A DNA stretch of 64,000 nt from Hirundichthys speculiger (GCA_018398805.1 JAGFBZ010000713.1:1-64000); one strand, 5' to 3'. Positions 32,296 to 44,310 are shown, counted from the stretch's first letter. A program made the numbers and translations. Notes: generated from the letters alone by a model not told the origin.

Positions 32296-33071
32296 GTACT
32301 TCTAGGATCTAGCTCAATCAGTGAGTCAGTCTCCATTGATCTACATGTTAAAATGTCCAACTTAACAGCAGAAATAAATATATTTACAAAATATGTTGGT
32401 AAAAAAAAACAGTTCTGGCCTCCACAGATAGATTTCACATCTATGACACCTAAATGTGGTTGAATTCTTATATATCTCATTACGTAAAATGATGTAGTCA
32501 CAACTTCCTGCATGGTCAGTTGTATGGTCTTTTGACTGATGAGTGGATATGGTTAATGGCTAGCTACCACCATTTTAGCTACTTAATGCTTAGCACAGTC
32601 CTGACTTCTGAGCTGTGAATAAGGACCTCATAGAGCATAGTCATTATTATTTTAAAGATAACATGGCTTGCCATGCTGTTAACTGCACTAAGAGACCTCT
32701 GGGTTTAGTAGGGAAGCTTAGCGAAGCAGCCTGAACGTCTGTGCCAGCTGAAGACTGCTAGCCAGGACTATAGGATGCTGGCTGGACCATTGCTGGCTCA
32801 CTCGCTTCTACCTCTTGGGGCAGCTGAGTCCTCCAGTCCAGCAACTTTCACCACAGATCATTTCAGGACCCTTCCAAGTTGACTGACCGAACCACTGACC
32901 AACAACATCTGTAACCAGTGTTGCCAGAGCTGAAATGAGGACCAGCAGAACCCCGCTGGACTGAGATTTCTCAGCCTGTTTCTCACAGACCTATAGCTCA
33001 TTAGACAATTGTGACCAGCAGATGCCCGAGGGACCGGCGGAGCGCCACCACTCTTTTTGTTAGCAACACTT
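32296..33071. other. intergenic, nothing recognised
   Basis: No gene or repeat is recognised between the minisatellite and the mariner-like element. Confidence 0.4.
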
Positions 33072-33073
33072 TA

Positions 33074-35492
33074 CAGTTTTTCTCGATTGCTTACACACAT
33101 TTTCTGAAAGCATGCTTCATACTCTCAGAACTCTACACACAAATCCAAAATCACACACACAATGGTCAAAACCTCTCACTTCTCCTGCAAAATGAAGCTC
33201 TACTTTCAAAACAATGTAATCTTTTCTCAAAATGGTGTTTTGTTGTCAAATGACAAACACAAACCATCAAATGAGTAGACATATATAAGAACCATTTGAA
33301 CACTGATGTGCTCAATGTAAAACACTGTGATGAATGGAAAACACTTCTTCTCCTTTCATCATAAGGACTTGGGCCTTTTTGTTCAGTGTTTACACTTACT
33401 ACAGACAGTACAGAAAAAAGTGTTGTAAAATATTTTAGAATATTGTTTTTATACTTAGAACAGACAAATACACTGTAACAAATATATTTTATTTTTCCAA
33501 ATAAAAACAATGTACACAGTGTACATCCTAACCAACACAAAGTTGCAAATTCAAAATAGAAAAATGCAGTTACGGTAAATAAAAAAAAAAGAAAAAGAAA
33601 CTATGCTGCATCCTGTCTTCTGTTTGGATCTGGCCACAACACCTCATCCACATCACAGGCAATGTTTTCCCTGGCCAAGCAGCGGGGGAAATATCGCCTG
33701 ACATGGCGAACCCAGCCATGAAAAGAATCGGGTGTTACATCTCCACATGCATCTTACATAGCTTGGAGAAGGGGTATACGTGTTTGTGGTTGTCGTTCAT
33801 ACACCTTCCATCTCCAGGCAGAAAAGAGTTCCTCAATTGGATTGAGGAATAGAGAGTATGGAGGGAGATAAACAACTAAAAAGCGTGGGTGGGCAGTGAA
33901 CCAGTTATGAACCAGAGCAGCCCGGTGGAAACTTACATTGTCCCAAATGACAACGAACCTGAGCTGCTCTGGGCCATCAATCTGATCTGGTGGAATGAGT
34001 GTGTTGTGTAGGGTGTCCAGGAATGTGATCAGATGAGCAGTGTTGTAGGGGCCAAGGGTAGCATGGTGATGGATGACGCCATGGTGGGAAATCGCTGCAC
34101 ACATTGTGATGTTCCCTCCGCGTTGGCCAGGGACTTCAACAATGGCACGCTGGCCGATGACATTCCTTCCCCTCCTTCTTCTTTTTGTGAGGTTTGAAAC
34201 CAACCTCATCGATGAAAATGAACTGGTGCTCCACTGCAGCACCTCCAGCTCAAGGACTCTCTGAAATTCACATGACAAGATCAGAATTAGACAGGGAGTG
34301 GTGGTCACTATTGTGAAGCACAATCATTATGATTACAATACTGAAATATGTATTGTGTATTTATAGTATTGAGAGTTCATCAATTGTGGGATTGTATAGG
34401 ACTTACTTGCACATAGTTATATTGCAATTCTTTGATTCTTTCTGAATTGCGTTCGAATGGCACTCTGTAGGCCTGCTTCATCCTCACATCATTTTTGCGC
34501 AAGACACGGTCCCAGTGTTGATAAACTGATGCTACCAATATTTTGAAATATGTCATTGTTGTCTATTATTTTTGTTTGTATTTGCCGCAATGTTATGATG
34601 TTATTTTCTAGGACCATGTTGACTATTGCATTTTCCTGTTCTGGAGACAGAAGGCGTTCTCGACCACCATGTGCTGGTAATCTTGCAGTTCTGCCATACA
34701 AATAGTAGTAAAATACTGTAAATACTGTGTAGGAATATAAAGTAGGAATACATTTCCCAAACTTGAAAGATACTTTACTTTTACAATCCTATAACAGTCC
34801 ACAGACAGTACTATCCTACTGTACTCATTGAGTACTGTATTGATATGCAGTACTGCAATTTTCAAGTGAGTGTAGATTTCTTACCTATTCTCATTTCTGA
34901 AAGTCCGTATGATGGATGCCACGGTGAATCTGCTCAAATTTGGCTGTACTCGTTGCCCAGCTTCCCTCATTGTGAGACCATGGTTGACCACATGGTCAAC
35001 CAAAGTGGCTCGGATCTCATCTGAAATTACAGTCCTTGGCCTTCCTCGTCCTCGTCCTCGTCCTCCTCGTCCTCCTCCTCTAACTCTCACTCCTCTGCCT
35101 CTGCCTCTGTTGGCATCCATTGTTCCAAAACAGACCAGCTCACCTGTTGCTCTTTTATGCTGAAGCTGTGATTGCTAATTGTAAAACTGTGTGGCAAGTG
35201 TTTGCTGATGTGGTGAGTCAGTGCACATAGTAGGGCAATTAAGTTTAGAATTTTGAATGACAGTGTGTTCCTTGTGAAAACAAGAGATTTTCTTCATGAA
35301 AATTGTGTCTAATGCAGAGATTGTGTGTAGTGTTTTGAAAAAAGTGTGTTTTAGAATTGAAATTTGAGTGTAAAGCAGAAATTGTGCTTGTAGTTTAGCA
35401 GAAATGGTTCAGGGGGCTGGTGCATGAGTTACATGTTGTGGTCATTGTGTCTCAAGTACCAGAAAATGTGTGTAAGCAATCGAGAAAAACTG
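33074..35492 (-). mobile_element. Tc1/mariner-like DNA transposon, about 2.4 kb
   Basis: Near-perfect terminal inverted repeats (CAGTTTTTCTCGATTGCTTA at the left; TAAGCAATCGAGAAAAACTG at the right) are flanked by TA on both sides (33072-33073, 35493-35494), the target duplication of this superfamily. A transposase gene lies on the - strand between 35120 and 33754. The ends look intact, so it could be moved in trans. Confidence 0.85.
33754..35120 (-). pseudogene. mariner-like transposase with three exons, frameshifted
   Basis: Exon 1 (35120-34885) starts MDANRGRGRG, an Arg/Gly-rich N-terminus, followed by a helix-turn-helix-like segment (DHVVNHGLTMREAGQRV); donor AG|GTAAGA. Exon 2 (34690-34407) begins in phase after GGCAG. 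Exon 3 (34260-33754) contains VVIWDNVSFHRA and LPPYSLFLNPIEELFSAW, giving the second Asp and the final Glu of a DDE catalytic triad. Exon 2 has an extra G near 34511. Exon 3 has a lost base near 34232 and a gained base near 34197, so the stretch that should hold the first catalytic Asp is out of frame. Exons are inferred from splice-site matches and phase. Not functional as it stands. Confidence 0.75.
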
Positions 35493-35494
35493 TA

Positions 35495-37056
35495 ATAGAA
35501 GATGTTTGGACAGACTGATCAGATTGGCTGTAAGATAACAAGGATGAAGAACAGACAAACCAGCAAGAAAAAGAGGGAAAAGACTAGACTTAAATAAATC
35601 CAGGAACAAACAAGACATAGGTGCAAACAATCAAGGAGATGAACTAAAGAAAGTTAAACAGAACCAAACAAGGGAAAGACAGACTGTCAAAGTAAAGCAG
35701 GAAATAAAGTTGACAGCAACAGAAACGAACTGAAGACAAGCAGACCAGACCAGAGAAGAAAGAAGAAAGCCAAAACAGAACCAGCATATCATGAAGTCTT
35801 TACAATGAGTTTTGGCTTTAGTATCAGTGTAAAATTCTTCTAATTTTAGACATTTATTTAAATTATAAGGTACTCAGGTTTGTCTGAGTATTTTAAAGCA
35901 GTTAATGAAGACAGCTTCTTGGGTGGATGTCTTCTTGGTGTTTCAAAATAATAAAGTGTTTCTTTGAACTGTGTTTCTGCCATATGTTTGATTGTCTCAA
36001 TGACCTTCAGGTGATTATTTTAAAAAAAAAGTTTAATGCTGCATGGGTAAGTTTGTCAGAGTAAGTTATAAAACTAGAAGCCAGAGTTTCCTCATCCTTT
36101 GACAGTCAAGTGTAGTCCCTTCAGATCCCCGGAGCCTCCTTTACCGTCCTCTGTGATCAGTGTTGTTCTCAGAGCTCTGATTACCTCCATTACTGGGCCT
36201 CCATCACCCTCCCTGAGGACTAATTACCATAAGAAACTGTTGAGAAGTGTTTGCTGGGAAACAGCTCAAAGTGGGCCTCGTTAATGGTTGTCTTTGTTTG
36301 GAACGTGCAATGATGAAACTCAGTTAGGAGTCTGTTTAGTCCTCTGGGCTCCTAACAAGTGAAACAAACTTTGAGTTTCTAACCACAATGACACCTCAAG
36401 ATCACTCTCCTCGTTATTCAAGTCAGTGTAAATGTTTTTAGCAGTGGACTGCATGAAAACCCTTTCTTTGGCACTAAAACCATAAACAGACTGGAGATAT
36501 GAGACTTTCTGTCTTGATTTAAAAATAATTTACTTTTACTACAGTTGCAGCTGGCACGGCGCTGCAGTTCCACGGACGTTCAACCTTCTGCAGAACTGGA
36601 GCTTCAGGATTGTTCAAATGGCAATCCAGGCATTACATTTGACACAAATATCGTTTAAGACACCGGTCCAATCAAAAACTCAAGATAACAACTGTTTTTC
36701 AAAGTGGCTGACATTTCTGTCAATTGACCTTTTGGTAAGCACCGCCCCCTCCCTAGTTACTGTTGCTAGGTCGGACATTCTCTCTCCTCCTCCATTGAGG
36801 ACAATGTTATTTTGCCATTTTTATGATGCCTATCAACCGTATTTACATTACACTAGAATAACGCCGTGGTGAAATATTGCTGCTGGGGTCCTGCAACAGT
36901 GACTCGAGGTGTCCAGAACGTTTGGAGGGACATTTTTATTCTCTTTCCCAAACCAAAACAAACACTGGAGAATGCAGGCTGTGGGTTAAATTGTGTCCGT
37001 CCACACAATTAACTGAATGTGGGGAAAGTTACAAAACACACCTACATTTGCTCCAA
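35495..37056. other. gene-free stretch
   Basis: A-rich near 35500-35800, otherwise unremarkable; old repeat-like sequence at 36600-37050. No coding motifs. Confidence 0.4.
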
Positions 37057-37457
37057 GGTAAGTTAGCTTTGTTTATTAGATGATTGGTTTAACCACCGTT
37101 TAGTAAAAGTAATATGATTTAGCGGCAGGGAGGGTGATGAGTTCTCTGTTAGCATTAGCTCTGGTCCATAGGTCTGTCCAACACCAGAGCTATGTTAACA
37201 TCAGACAGTCGAGCATTGTATTAATATAATTAATAAAGTGACGTCAACATCACTAGCATCACCTTATACCTAACAAAATAAATATCCAGGGACATATATA
37301 TTTGTAGACAATGAGGCAGGCTTATAGGTGGCTAGCGAGCTAGCCGGAATGCTAACGGAGAGATGTTTTCACTCATCACCCTCCCTGCTGCTAAATCATA
37401 TTACTTTTACTAAACGGTGGTTAAATCAATCATCTAATAAACAAAGTAAACTTACCT
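37057..37457. repeat. inverted repeat with arms of about 86 bp
   Basis: The left arm 37057-37142 (containing TTAGTAAAAGTAATATGATT) is mirrored at 37372-37457 with only a few mismatches; the spacer is about 230 bp. It resembles a foldback MITE or the subterminal parts of a larger non-autonomous element. Confidence 0.8.
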
Positions 37458-37488
37458 CGTTACCTGGTGGTTCTAGATCACCTGTAGG

Positions 37489-37651
37489 AGTGGTTGTGAG
37501 TGTTTGTGGTTGTTCGTCTACACGTGGCCCTGCGATGGACTGGAGACCTGTCCAGGTAAACCCCTGCCTTTAGACCTGAAGTGAGCTGGGATAGACTCCA
37601 GCAGATCCCCGTGACCCTGGAGAGGATTAAGCAGGTCTAGATAATGGATGG
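37489..37651 (+). repeat. common fish dispersed repeat (SINE/LINE 3'-tail type)
   Basis: CCCTGCGATGGACTGGAGAC, then CTGTCCAGG, AGCTGGGATAGACTCCAGCA and CCCCGTGACCCTGGAGAGGA, ending AATGGATGG. The pattern is very frequent in teleost genomes. The reverse-oriented relative is at 30970-31095. Confidence 0.65.
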
Positions 37652-38266
37652 TTTTGTGCAGCAGAAGACCTCAGTGCAAACTGAGGAAATGCTATTTTGC
37701 AAAACCAGGAAAAAACAGTGTAGCCTCAAAACTACCCTGCAGAGTTTCTTCAGGTTCCTGTGACCACCTCCTCAAAGTCCTTTTGGTCACAGGTATCCTC
37801 TGGATGAGGGATTTACAGGTTGAGGAGAGATAAACCAGATTTTTGATCTGCCTTGACCAGAGCAGGTTGTGCAGAAAAGCTGTATTCATCTCTGAAGTTT
37901 TCATAAAACAAATCCAACGATTCATTTCCTCTGGTGGAGCAGCTGACAAACTGAATCGTTGGAAATGTGGCGGAGAGAGAGACTTGAAAACACCAGCAGG
38001 AACCACCAGGAACGAGCTGGGTTTTTGTGATTGTAATAGTATATTAACCATTGCAGTTTTCTTGGTGTGCAGAAATAAACAACCTGAAAGGAGAGAAGTT
38101 TCTTTTTCTTCTGTCCAATAAACCAGTAGGTGTAGGATCGGTCATTAATGAGGTTTTGAGTGTGATGGGAGAACCCTACACAAGTTAATATAACTAACTC
38201 GAAGGCTTCTCCAGCTGGCTCTCAGTGGGTACGAGGAAATAGAGGCTTCAAAGATTCTCTGTAGAC

Positions 38267-38694
38267 CACGGGTCCCCAGCCCCCGGGGCCCGGGTACTGG
38301 TCCATGGGTCATTTGGTACCAGGCCGCAGAGAAAAAACAAATAACTTCCATTATTACCGCTTGATTTGTTATCCGAGTATAAACGGTGTTTTATTTTGAA
38401 AAATGACCAGATTCTCTTGACACATGACCAGACTTCCAGACCCGGTTCTGGGTCACATGATCCTTTTAAACCCCCATGCTCGGAGAGGATGTTCTGATGT
38501 TACAAGGACGCTTCTAATAAAGTTGCTTGTGAATACACAGCAGATTTACTTTTATTATAATATACAGAAAATACCACAGTTTTTATGCCGGTCGTATCAT
38601 TTTATTTTGTTGGATTTATCTGTGATGTATTTTACAGACCGGTCCGTGTAAATGTTGCATGACATTAGACTGGTCCGTGACGCAAAAAAGGTTG
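38267..38694. mobile_element. hAT-type MITE with 8-bp target duplication
   Basis: Starts CACGGGTCCCCAGCCCCCGG and contains GGTCATTTGGTACCAGGCCG and ACCGGTCCGTG. It is flanked by CTGTAGAC (38259-38266) and CTGTAGAT (38695-38702), an 8-bp duplication with one mismatch, as expected for hAT. About 428 bp, non-coding. Confidence 0.7.
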
Positions 38695-38702
38695 CTGTAG
38701 AT

Positions 38703-39322
38703 AACCTATGGGTGATGTCACAGAGGATTTGTCCAACTCTTCGTATATACTCTGTGGACAGTAGCAACATGTACAGAGGAAACTAGAATTAGATACACAA
38801 ACAACCAATCAGAGGAAACAAGAATGTGACGGCAGCTATCTTAGTCCTTTTGAAAAGTGTCTCTTTGACACTCTTATATGAGTCATCAGAAAGAGCCCAA
38901 CTCTGCACTGCTGCAACAGGCTGTGAGTCTGAGGGGCACCAGACCCATTTAACCAGAGAAAAGTTACGTCTGCTGGATGGGTGGACAGGAGAAAACCTCT
39001 CCTGTCTAAAAAAAAGCATAAAAGCATGACTTAGATTCACAAAACTGCACCCGCACAAACCAGCAGACTTCAGCAGAAACACCTCAGACCCACTGTCTCC
39101 ACCTGGTGGTGGAGGGATGATGGTCACCTTCAGTTACTGAACACCAGTGTAATCTATAGGGGGGAGCCTGTTTTTACCTCATTTTGAAACCAAGTAAAGG
39201 CTGAATGACCTTTTTTTTCTTCTTTTGTAATAATTGTGTCCTGATATGTAAAAATGGTTGAACTCAAAGAAGATGTTTTTTCTTTTGTTTTAGTTAGAGT
39301 TAGACGATGCTTCCTATAATAA
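38703..39322. other. intergenic, nothing recognised
   Basis: No gene or repeat boundary is recognised. Confidence 0.4.
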
Positions 39323-39820
39323 TGACTGTTACAGAGTAAAAGCTCATTAAGTGAATTTCCCTGTTCCTCAATCAATTAAATGTAATCTTTTCTTATTGGA
39401 TCTTTCTTTTTGGACAAACTACAATAAATATTCGAGGACATGTTGTACTTTTGAAAACTCTCGCTTGCTGACATTTTACACTGAAATACTAAAAATAGTC
39501 TCACATTGAACTTTCCTGGTTTCATTGAGAGAAGTTTAAAAAAAACAAACATAGAAAAAAAACTCCCTCAAACAAAGATGCACTTCAGATTTTATACATT
39601 TTATTAATTACAAACATGCACCTCCTCATTTAAAATGTATCCATAACAAGTCCTGTCATCGTAGCTGGATGAGCTGTAGTTTCCTGCAAATAGGAAACAA
39701 AAAAATCGTCTCACATTCAAAGATGAGGCATTTAAAAAGCATGTAATCACCACCCGTTTTTATTGATGATTAAAAATGAGGGTCAAGCGTAAAAGAAGAT
39801 CTCCTGCAGCATGTTTCCTG

Positions 39821-40768
39821 TCACATCTTGGACTGGTCCACCCTCCTGGACCTGAACAGCTTGGCCACGTATGTTTTCATCTGCTGCGACTGAACCCCAT
39901 AAATGACGGGGTTGAGGCTGCCGGGGATGATGTGGAACAAGATGGCGCACAGTTTTCTGTAGTCGGAGTATTGAGGGAAGCGATGCAGCGTGATGACCAG
40001 GACCCCACAAAAAAGCATGACCATATACACAAACAGATGAGTGCTGCAGGTCTTCAGGGCTTTACTGTTCAGCGACTTGTTCCTGCTGGTCAGACAGACC
40101 ACCGTGATCCTGGTGTAGGTCAGGACCATGCTGCCGATGGAGGCTGTTAACAAAACCACAGTGAACGTGAGGCCGTAGATGTTGTTGATGACCACATTTT
40201 CACAGGAGAGCTTGAACAGCGAGGCGTTGTCGCAGTACGGGTTGGTGATCAGAGTCCTGCAGCGGTTCAGCCGTACGGTCAGACAGAGCAGAATCCCGAC
40301 CAAAACGAAGGCGGCTCCCCAGGCTGAAACCATCAGCTTCACCAACATCTTATTGGTCATTATCACAGAGTAACGCAGAGGATTACAGATGGCCACGTAT
40401 CTGTCAAAGGCCATGATCATGAGCACCGTGTGGGAGGTGGTCCCAAACATGTGCGTGGTGAACGCCTGAACCACACACTCATAGTAGCTGATGAGAATCT
40501 TCGACGGAGGCTTCAGCATGTCTGAGAGCAGCCGGGGCAGCAGGATGGAGTTCCCGAGTATGTCGTTAAAGGTCAGGTTACAGAACAGCAGGTACATGGG
40601 CTGGTGGAGGCTCTTGTCCATGAACACCAGAACCACGACGCCTACGTTGACGGTCATGATGAACACGTAGGAGAAGAGGAAAAAGAAGAAGACGGGGTAC
40701 ACGGAAACCTCCGAGACCTTGAAGCTCTCCAGCTGGAGGGTGAAGCTGTTGAAGGTGTAGTTTTCCAT
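39821..40768 (-). CDS. odorant receptor, delta/class I-like, intact (315 aa)
   Basis: MENYT clade. The start is the ATG at 40768, four bases after a TTTCAG acceptor; an in-frame ATG 18 bases earlier spans the intron end and is not used. N-glycosylation site NYT at residues 3-5; a Phe-rich TM1; LHQPMYLLFCN at 54-64; Cys98; MAFDRYVAIC with DRY at 122-124; EC2 cysteines near 170, 179 and 189; SLNPVIYG at the end of TM7. The basic C-tail ends SKM. A polyadenylation signal (AATAAA on this strand) lies near 39600. It carries Cys in the short TM4 segment ILLCLTV, where its duplicate has Gly. Expected to signal through the olfactory G protein pathway; ligand unknown. Confidence 0.95.
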   Translation of the reverse strand: MENYTFNSFTLQLESFKVSEVSVYPVFFFFLFSYVFIMTVNVGVVVLVFMDKSLHQPMYLLFCNLTFNDILGNSILLPRLLSDMLKPPSKILISYYECVVQAFTTHMFGTTSHTVLMIMAFDRYVAICNPLRYSVIMTNKMLVKLMVSAWGAAFVLVGILLCLTVRLNRCRTLITNPYCDNASLFKLSCENVVINNIYGLTFTVVLLTASIGSMVLTYTRITVVCLTSRNKSLNSKALKTCSTHLFVYMVMLFCGVLVITLHRFPQYSDYRKLCAILFHIIPGSLNPVIYGVQSQQMKTYVAKLFRSRRVDQSKM

Positions 40769-40909
40769 CAACCTGAAACACAACAAATGGTGTGATATAT
40801 CAGCAGCTAACAGTTACTCACAACCAACATGAAGAAAGTTTGACCTGCAGCTGATTAACTTCAAGGTTTAGTTTCATCTTAAACAATCCAGTAATTAAAA
40901 ATGTCAAGT

Positions 40910-40923
40910 CATTATATATATTT
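40910..40923 (-). promoter_or_regulatory. possible TATA element of the 39821-40768 OR
   Basis: AT-rich ATATATAATGAC on the - strand, about 145 bp upstream of the ATG. A weak donor candidate (CAG|GTCAAA, about 40846) lies between it and the acceptor. In the duplicate at 49016 the equivalent bases read TTGTGTACA, so the element is not conserved. Confidence 0.3.
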
Positions 40924-41506
40924 GTCCATTATTACTTGATGTCTTTCTTCTCCAGTTAGCCCACCAGTCGATTGCCGGGTAGTGGACAAAAACATCAGTC
41001 TAGTTTTTATTAAGAGGTGTATTCATCTGAGAATGAACAACATAGCATCATGCTGGTGGCCATAGCAACTGCCAACACTGACGCAACTCTATTCAACAGG
41101 TTTTATTCACTGGTCAGGCTCACAAACACTGGTTCAGGTTATTATTTGAATCACTCAATGACAAACTGGATGGGAGGGAAAAAAAAGTCCTCACTTTTCC
41201 CAACTCTGAACCAGATGAACCAGGATCCAAAATGGGTCAATCGTGTCCATCTGAGGAGACAGAACCAAGTAAAGTGGTTTAAGCTCCAACTAAAAGTGAC
41301 AAACTAGGAGCTTTAAGGAATATTTTATCATTTTTAGGGGTTTCCTCTCACTCCCCTGGTCTCAGCAAGAACCGCCCAAATTTATACAAACATTTCTTTC
41401 TTTGTAAAAATTCAACGGATTCAGTACAAAAAGACAAAAATCACTCCGTACAGTCATTTTATTTCTGAGTGAAGTTGGATAAAAACATGTCAGTTTCCAC
41501 TGGGTC

Positions 41507-42985
41507 CGGGTTAGTCTGGAAGGGTCCGGGTTAGTCTGGAAGGGTCTGGGTTAGTCTGGAAGGGTCCGGGTTAGTCTGGAAGGGTCTGGGTTAGTCTGGA
41601 AGGGTCCGGGTTAGTCTGGAAGGGTCTGGGTTTGTCTGGAAGGGTCTGGGTTAGTCTGGAAGGGTCCGGGTTAGTCTGGAAGGGTCTGGGTTTGTCTGGA
41701 AGGGTCTGGGTTAGTCTGGAAGGGTCCGGGTTAGTCTGGAAGGTTCTGGGTTAGTCTGGAAGGGTCCGGGTTAGTCTGGAAGGGTCTGGGTTTGTCTGGA
41801 AGGGTCCGGGTTAGTCTGGAAGGGTCCGGGTTTGTCTGAAAGGGTCTGGGTTTGTCTGGAAGGGTCCGGGTTAGTCTGGAAGGGTCCGGGTTAGTCTGAA
41901 GGGTCTGGTCTGGAGGGTCTGGGTTTGTCTGGAAGGGTCCGGGTTAGTCTGGAAGGGTCCGGGTTAGTCTGGAAGGTTCCGGATTAGTCTGGAAGGGTCT
42001 GGGTTTGTCTGGAAGGGTCCGGGTTAGTCTGGAAGGGTCTGGGTTTGTCTGGAAGGGTCCGGGTTTGTCTGAAAGGGTCTGGGTTTGTCTGGAAGGGTCC
42101 GGGTTAGTCTGGAAGGGTCTGGGTTAGTCTGGAAGGGTCTGGGTTTGTCTGGAAGGGTCCGGGTTATTCTGGAAGGGTCCGGGTTAGTCTGGAAGGGTCC
42201 GGGTTTGTCTGAAAGGGTCTGGGTTTGTCTGGAAGGGTCCGGGTTAGTCTGGAAGGGTCTGGGTTAGTCTGGAAGGGTCTGGGGTTAGTCTGGAAGGGTC
42301 CGGGTTAGTCTGGAAGGGTCTGGAAGGGTCCGGGTTTAGTCTGGAAGGGTCGGGTTTGTCTGAAAGGGTCTGGGTTGTCTGGAAGGGTCCGGGTTAGTCT
42401 GGAAGGGTCTGGGTTTGTCTGGAAGGGTCCGGGTTAGTCTGGAAGGGTCTGGGTTTGTCTGGAAGGGTCCGGGTTAGTCTGGAAGGGTCCGGGTTTGTCT
42501 GAAAGGGTCTGGGTTTGTCTGGAAGGGTCCGGGTTAGTCTGGAAGGGTCCGGGTTTGTCTGAAAGGGTCCGGGTTTGTCTGGAAGGGTCCGGGTTAGTCT
42601 GGAAGGGTCTGGGTTTGTCTGGAAGGGTCCAGGTTTGTCTGGAAGGGTCTGGGTTTGTCTGGAAGGGTCCGGGTTAGTCTGGAAGGGTCTGGGTTTGTCT
42701 GGAAGGGTCCGGGTTAGTCTGGAAGGGTCTGGGTTTGTCTGGAAGGGTCTGGGTTTGTCTGGAAGGGTCCAGGTTTGTCTGGAAGGGTCCAGGTTAGTCT
42801 GGAAGGGTCCAGGTTTGTCTGGAAGGGTCTGGGTTTGTCTGGAAGGGTCCAGGTTTGTCTGGAAGGGTCTGGGTTTGTCTGGAAGGGTCCGGGTTAGTCT
42901 GGAAGGGTCGGGTTTGTCTGGAAGGGTCCGGGTTTGTCTGGAAGGGTCCGGGTTAGTCTGGAAGGGTCCGAGTTAGTCTGGAAGG
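41507..42985 (+). repeat. G-rich minisatellite, 20-bp unit, about 74 copies
   Basis: The unit is GGAAGGGTCCGGGTTAGTCT, with CTGGG/CCGGG and TTAG/TTTG alternatives and a minor CTGAAAGG variant that recurs at irregular intervals. One strand is strongly G-rich. Open frames across the array are an artefact of periodicity (20 is not a multiple of 3, and stops are rare). Confidence 0.95.
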
Positions 42986-43477
42986 GTCCAGCCCAGGCAA
43001 ACAGCCCAGTCCTGGTCCTTCTCTCAGAGTGCCTTTTTAGTTTGTTCTGCTCTTTTTGTGGAGAGACTGGTTTTATTTTATTGCCCGATCAGGACTTGAT
43101 TCTGATTATGATGTGGAAGTTCGGCGGTGAGCCAGGAAGGATGAGTGACTTAGAGGAACAGTGTACGGTCTGGATAACTATGAGATCCACTCTGAGGATC
43201 ATCTCACTTCACTGGTAATACAGATGAGAACATCACATAAAAATCGACCGGGTTGGTAACCATATGAACAGAACATTACATACATAAAACACAGAACTGA
43301 AACTGAACTTTAAACTTTTAATAAAGAAGGAGGGACAATTTTATTTGAACTTTTTTAAAAATTTAATTTTCAACCTTTTTGAAAGGGCTCAATTTTTTAT
43401 AATTTTTCTGTAGCTTTCATTTTCAAACACTGCAAAATATCACCTATCTGTGGCAATAAACTGTTACCTTCATGTTG
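42986..43477. other. intergenic, nothing recognised
   Basis: AT-rich unique-looking sequence with no gene or repeat recognised. Confidence 0.4.
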
Positions 43478-43741
43478 TAATGTTAAAAATTCTGAGGCCT
43501 AAACTTGCTAAAACTGCTGTGTCATTCTGTGTCATGACTTAAGGCCATGACTTCTAGCCTCAAATCCTGCCGATTTGAGGAAACCGGTTGTTATGGTACT
43601 GGCTCCATCAAGCAGCTAAGTTTTGAGGTGTAGACATCTAGACAGATCTCAAGGTTTCCTTGTTTTCCACTTGTCGTTTAGATGAACTGTCCGCCTTTCT
43701 GTCTTTGTCATTCTGAACGATCCACAATTCTGTAATGACCT
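43478..43741 (+). mobile_element. truncated retroviral LTR
   Basis: TAATGTTAAAAATTCTGAGG through ATGACCTCTCTAA matches, with divergence, the left two-thirds of the LTR at 60817-61193. It stops abruptly before the polyadenylation signal. Confidence 0.65.
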
Positions 43742-43930
43742 CTCTAAGGCTAAATTGGCAAAGTGTTGTGCAGAAACAGGGTTGTCCTGGCTGAAGGTTT
43801 TACCTGTCGTGTTGCTGTATATGCGGATGCGTTTGCGATCGAGGGCTGACCTGAGTCCGTTCGAGATCCTCTTTGGCAGACCAGCACTGATGGGAGTGAA
43901 TGCACCAGATAAGTGGGCAATGGGGGTCCG
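43742..43930 (+). pseudogene. endogenous retrovirus integrase fragment
   Basis: A frame joined directly to the LTR piece encodes LAKCCAETGLSWLKVLP and LSPFEILFGRPALMG, typical of the integrase catalytic-core C-terminal part of vertebrate retroviruses. Only about 60 residues remain; everything before and after is missing. The direct LTR-integrase junction is not a normal proviral order, so the locus is rearranged. Non-functional. Confidence 0.65.
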
Positions 43931-44268
43931 GCCGTCCATGGACCATCGGTTCCGTACGCAAACTATCAAATCGCACCGCGTCATGCGTCGGCCGTACAGT
44001 GGCCGTCGATCTCTAGGGGGCTCAGGGGTCCAGGGGTCATTTTTTTCCTGGGGGGGTGACTCGGTTTATGAGATTGGGGGGGTTGTCAAATTTTGAAATT
44101 TTGGCAAATGTTCCAGATCGTGCCCAGACTCACTCTTGGACACCACCAGTGGTCCGGGGGGGTCCGTACTAAACCTTCCCCCATCGGCTCATGACCCCCC
44201 CCCCCCGAGTGTCGTTTGGGTGTCCATGGAGCTTGTCAGACGCAATCCTGGGGCCCCCAGACCTGCAG

Positions 44269-44310
<42 letters not shown>

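Larger units (their letters stand above)
39323..42985. repeat. direct duplication 2, unit 1
   Basis: Matches 48527-53118 from TGACTGTTACAGAGTAAAAG through the OR, its 5' flank and into the 20-bp minisatellite. The right boundary lies within the arrays, which then continue into different unique sequence. It lacks the MITE present in unit 2. Confidence 0.9.

Noticed and set aside
42085..42976. Repetitive open frames (SGRVRVSLEGSG type) across the 20-bp minisatellites
   Set aside because: Periodic translation of tandem repeats without start context, splice signals or conservation of frame between arrays.
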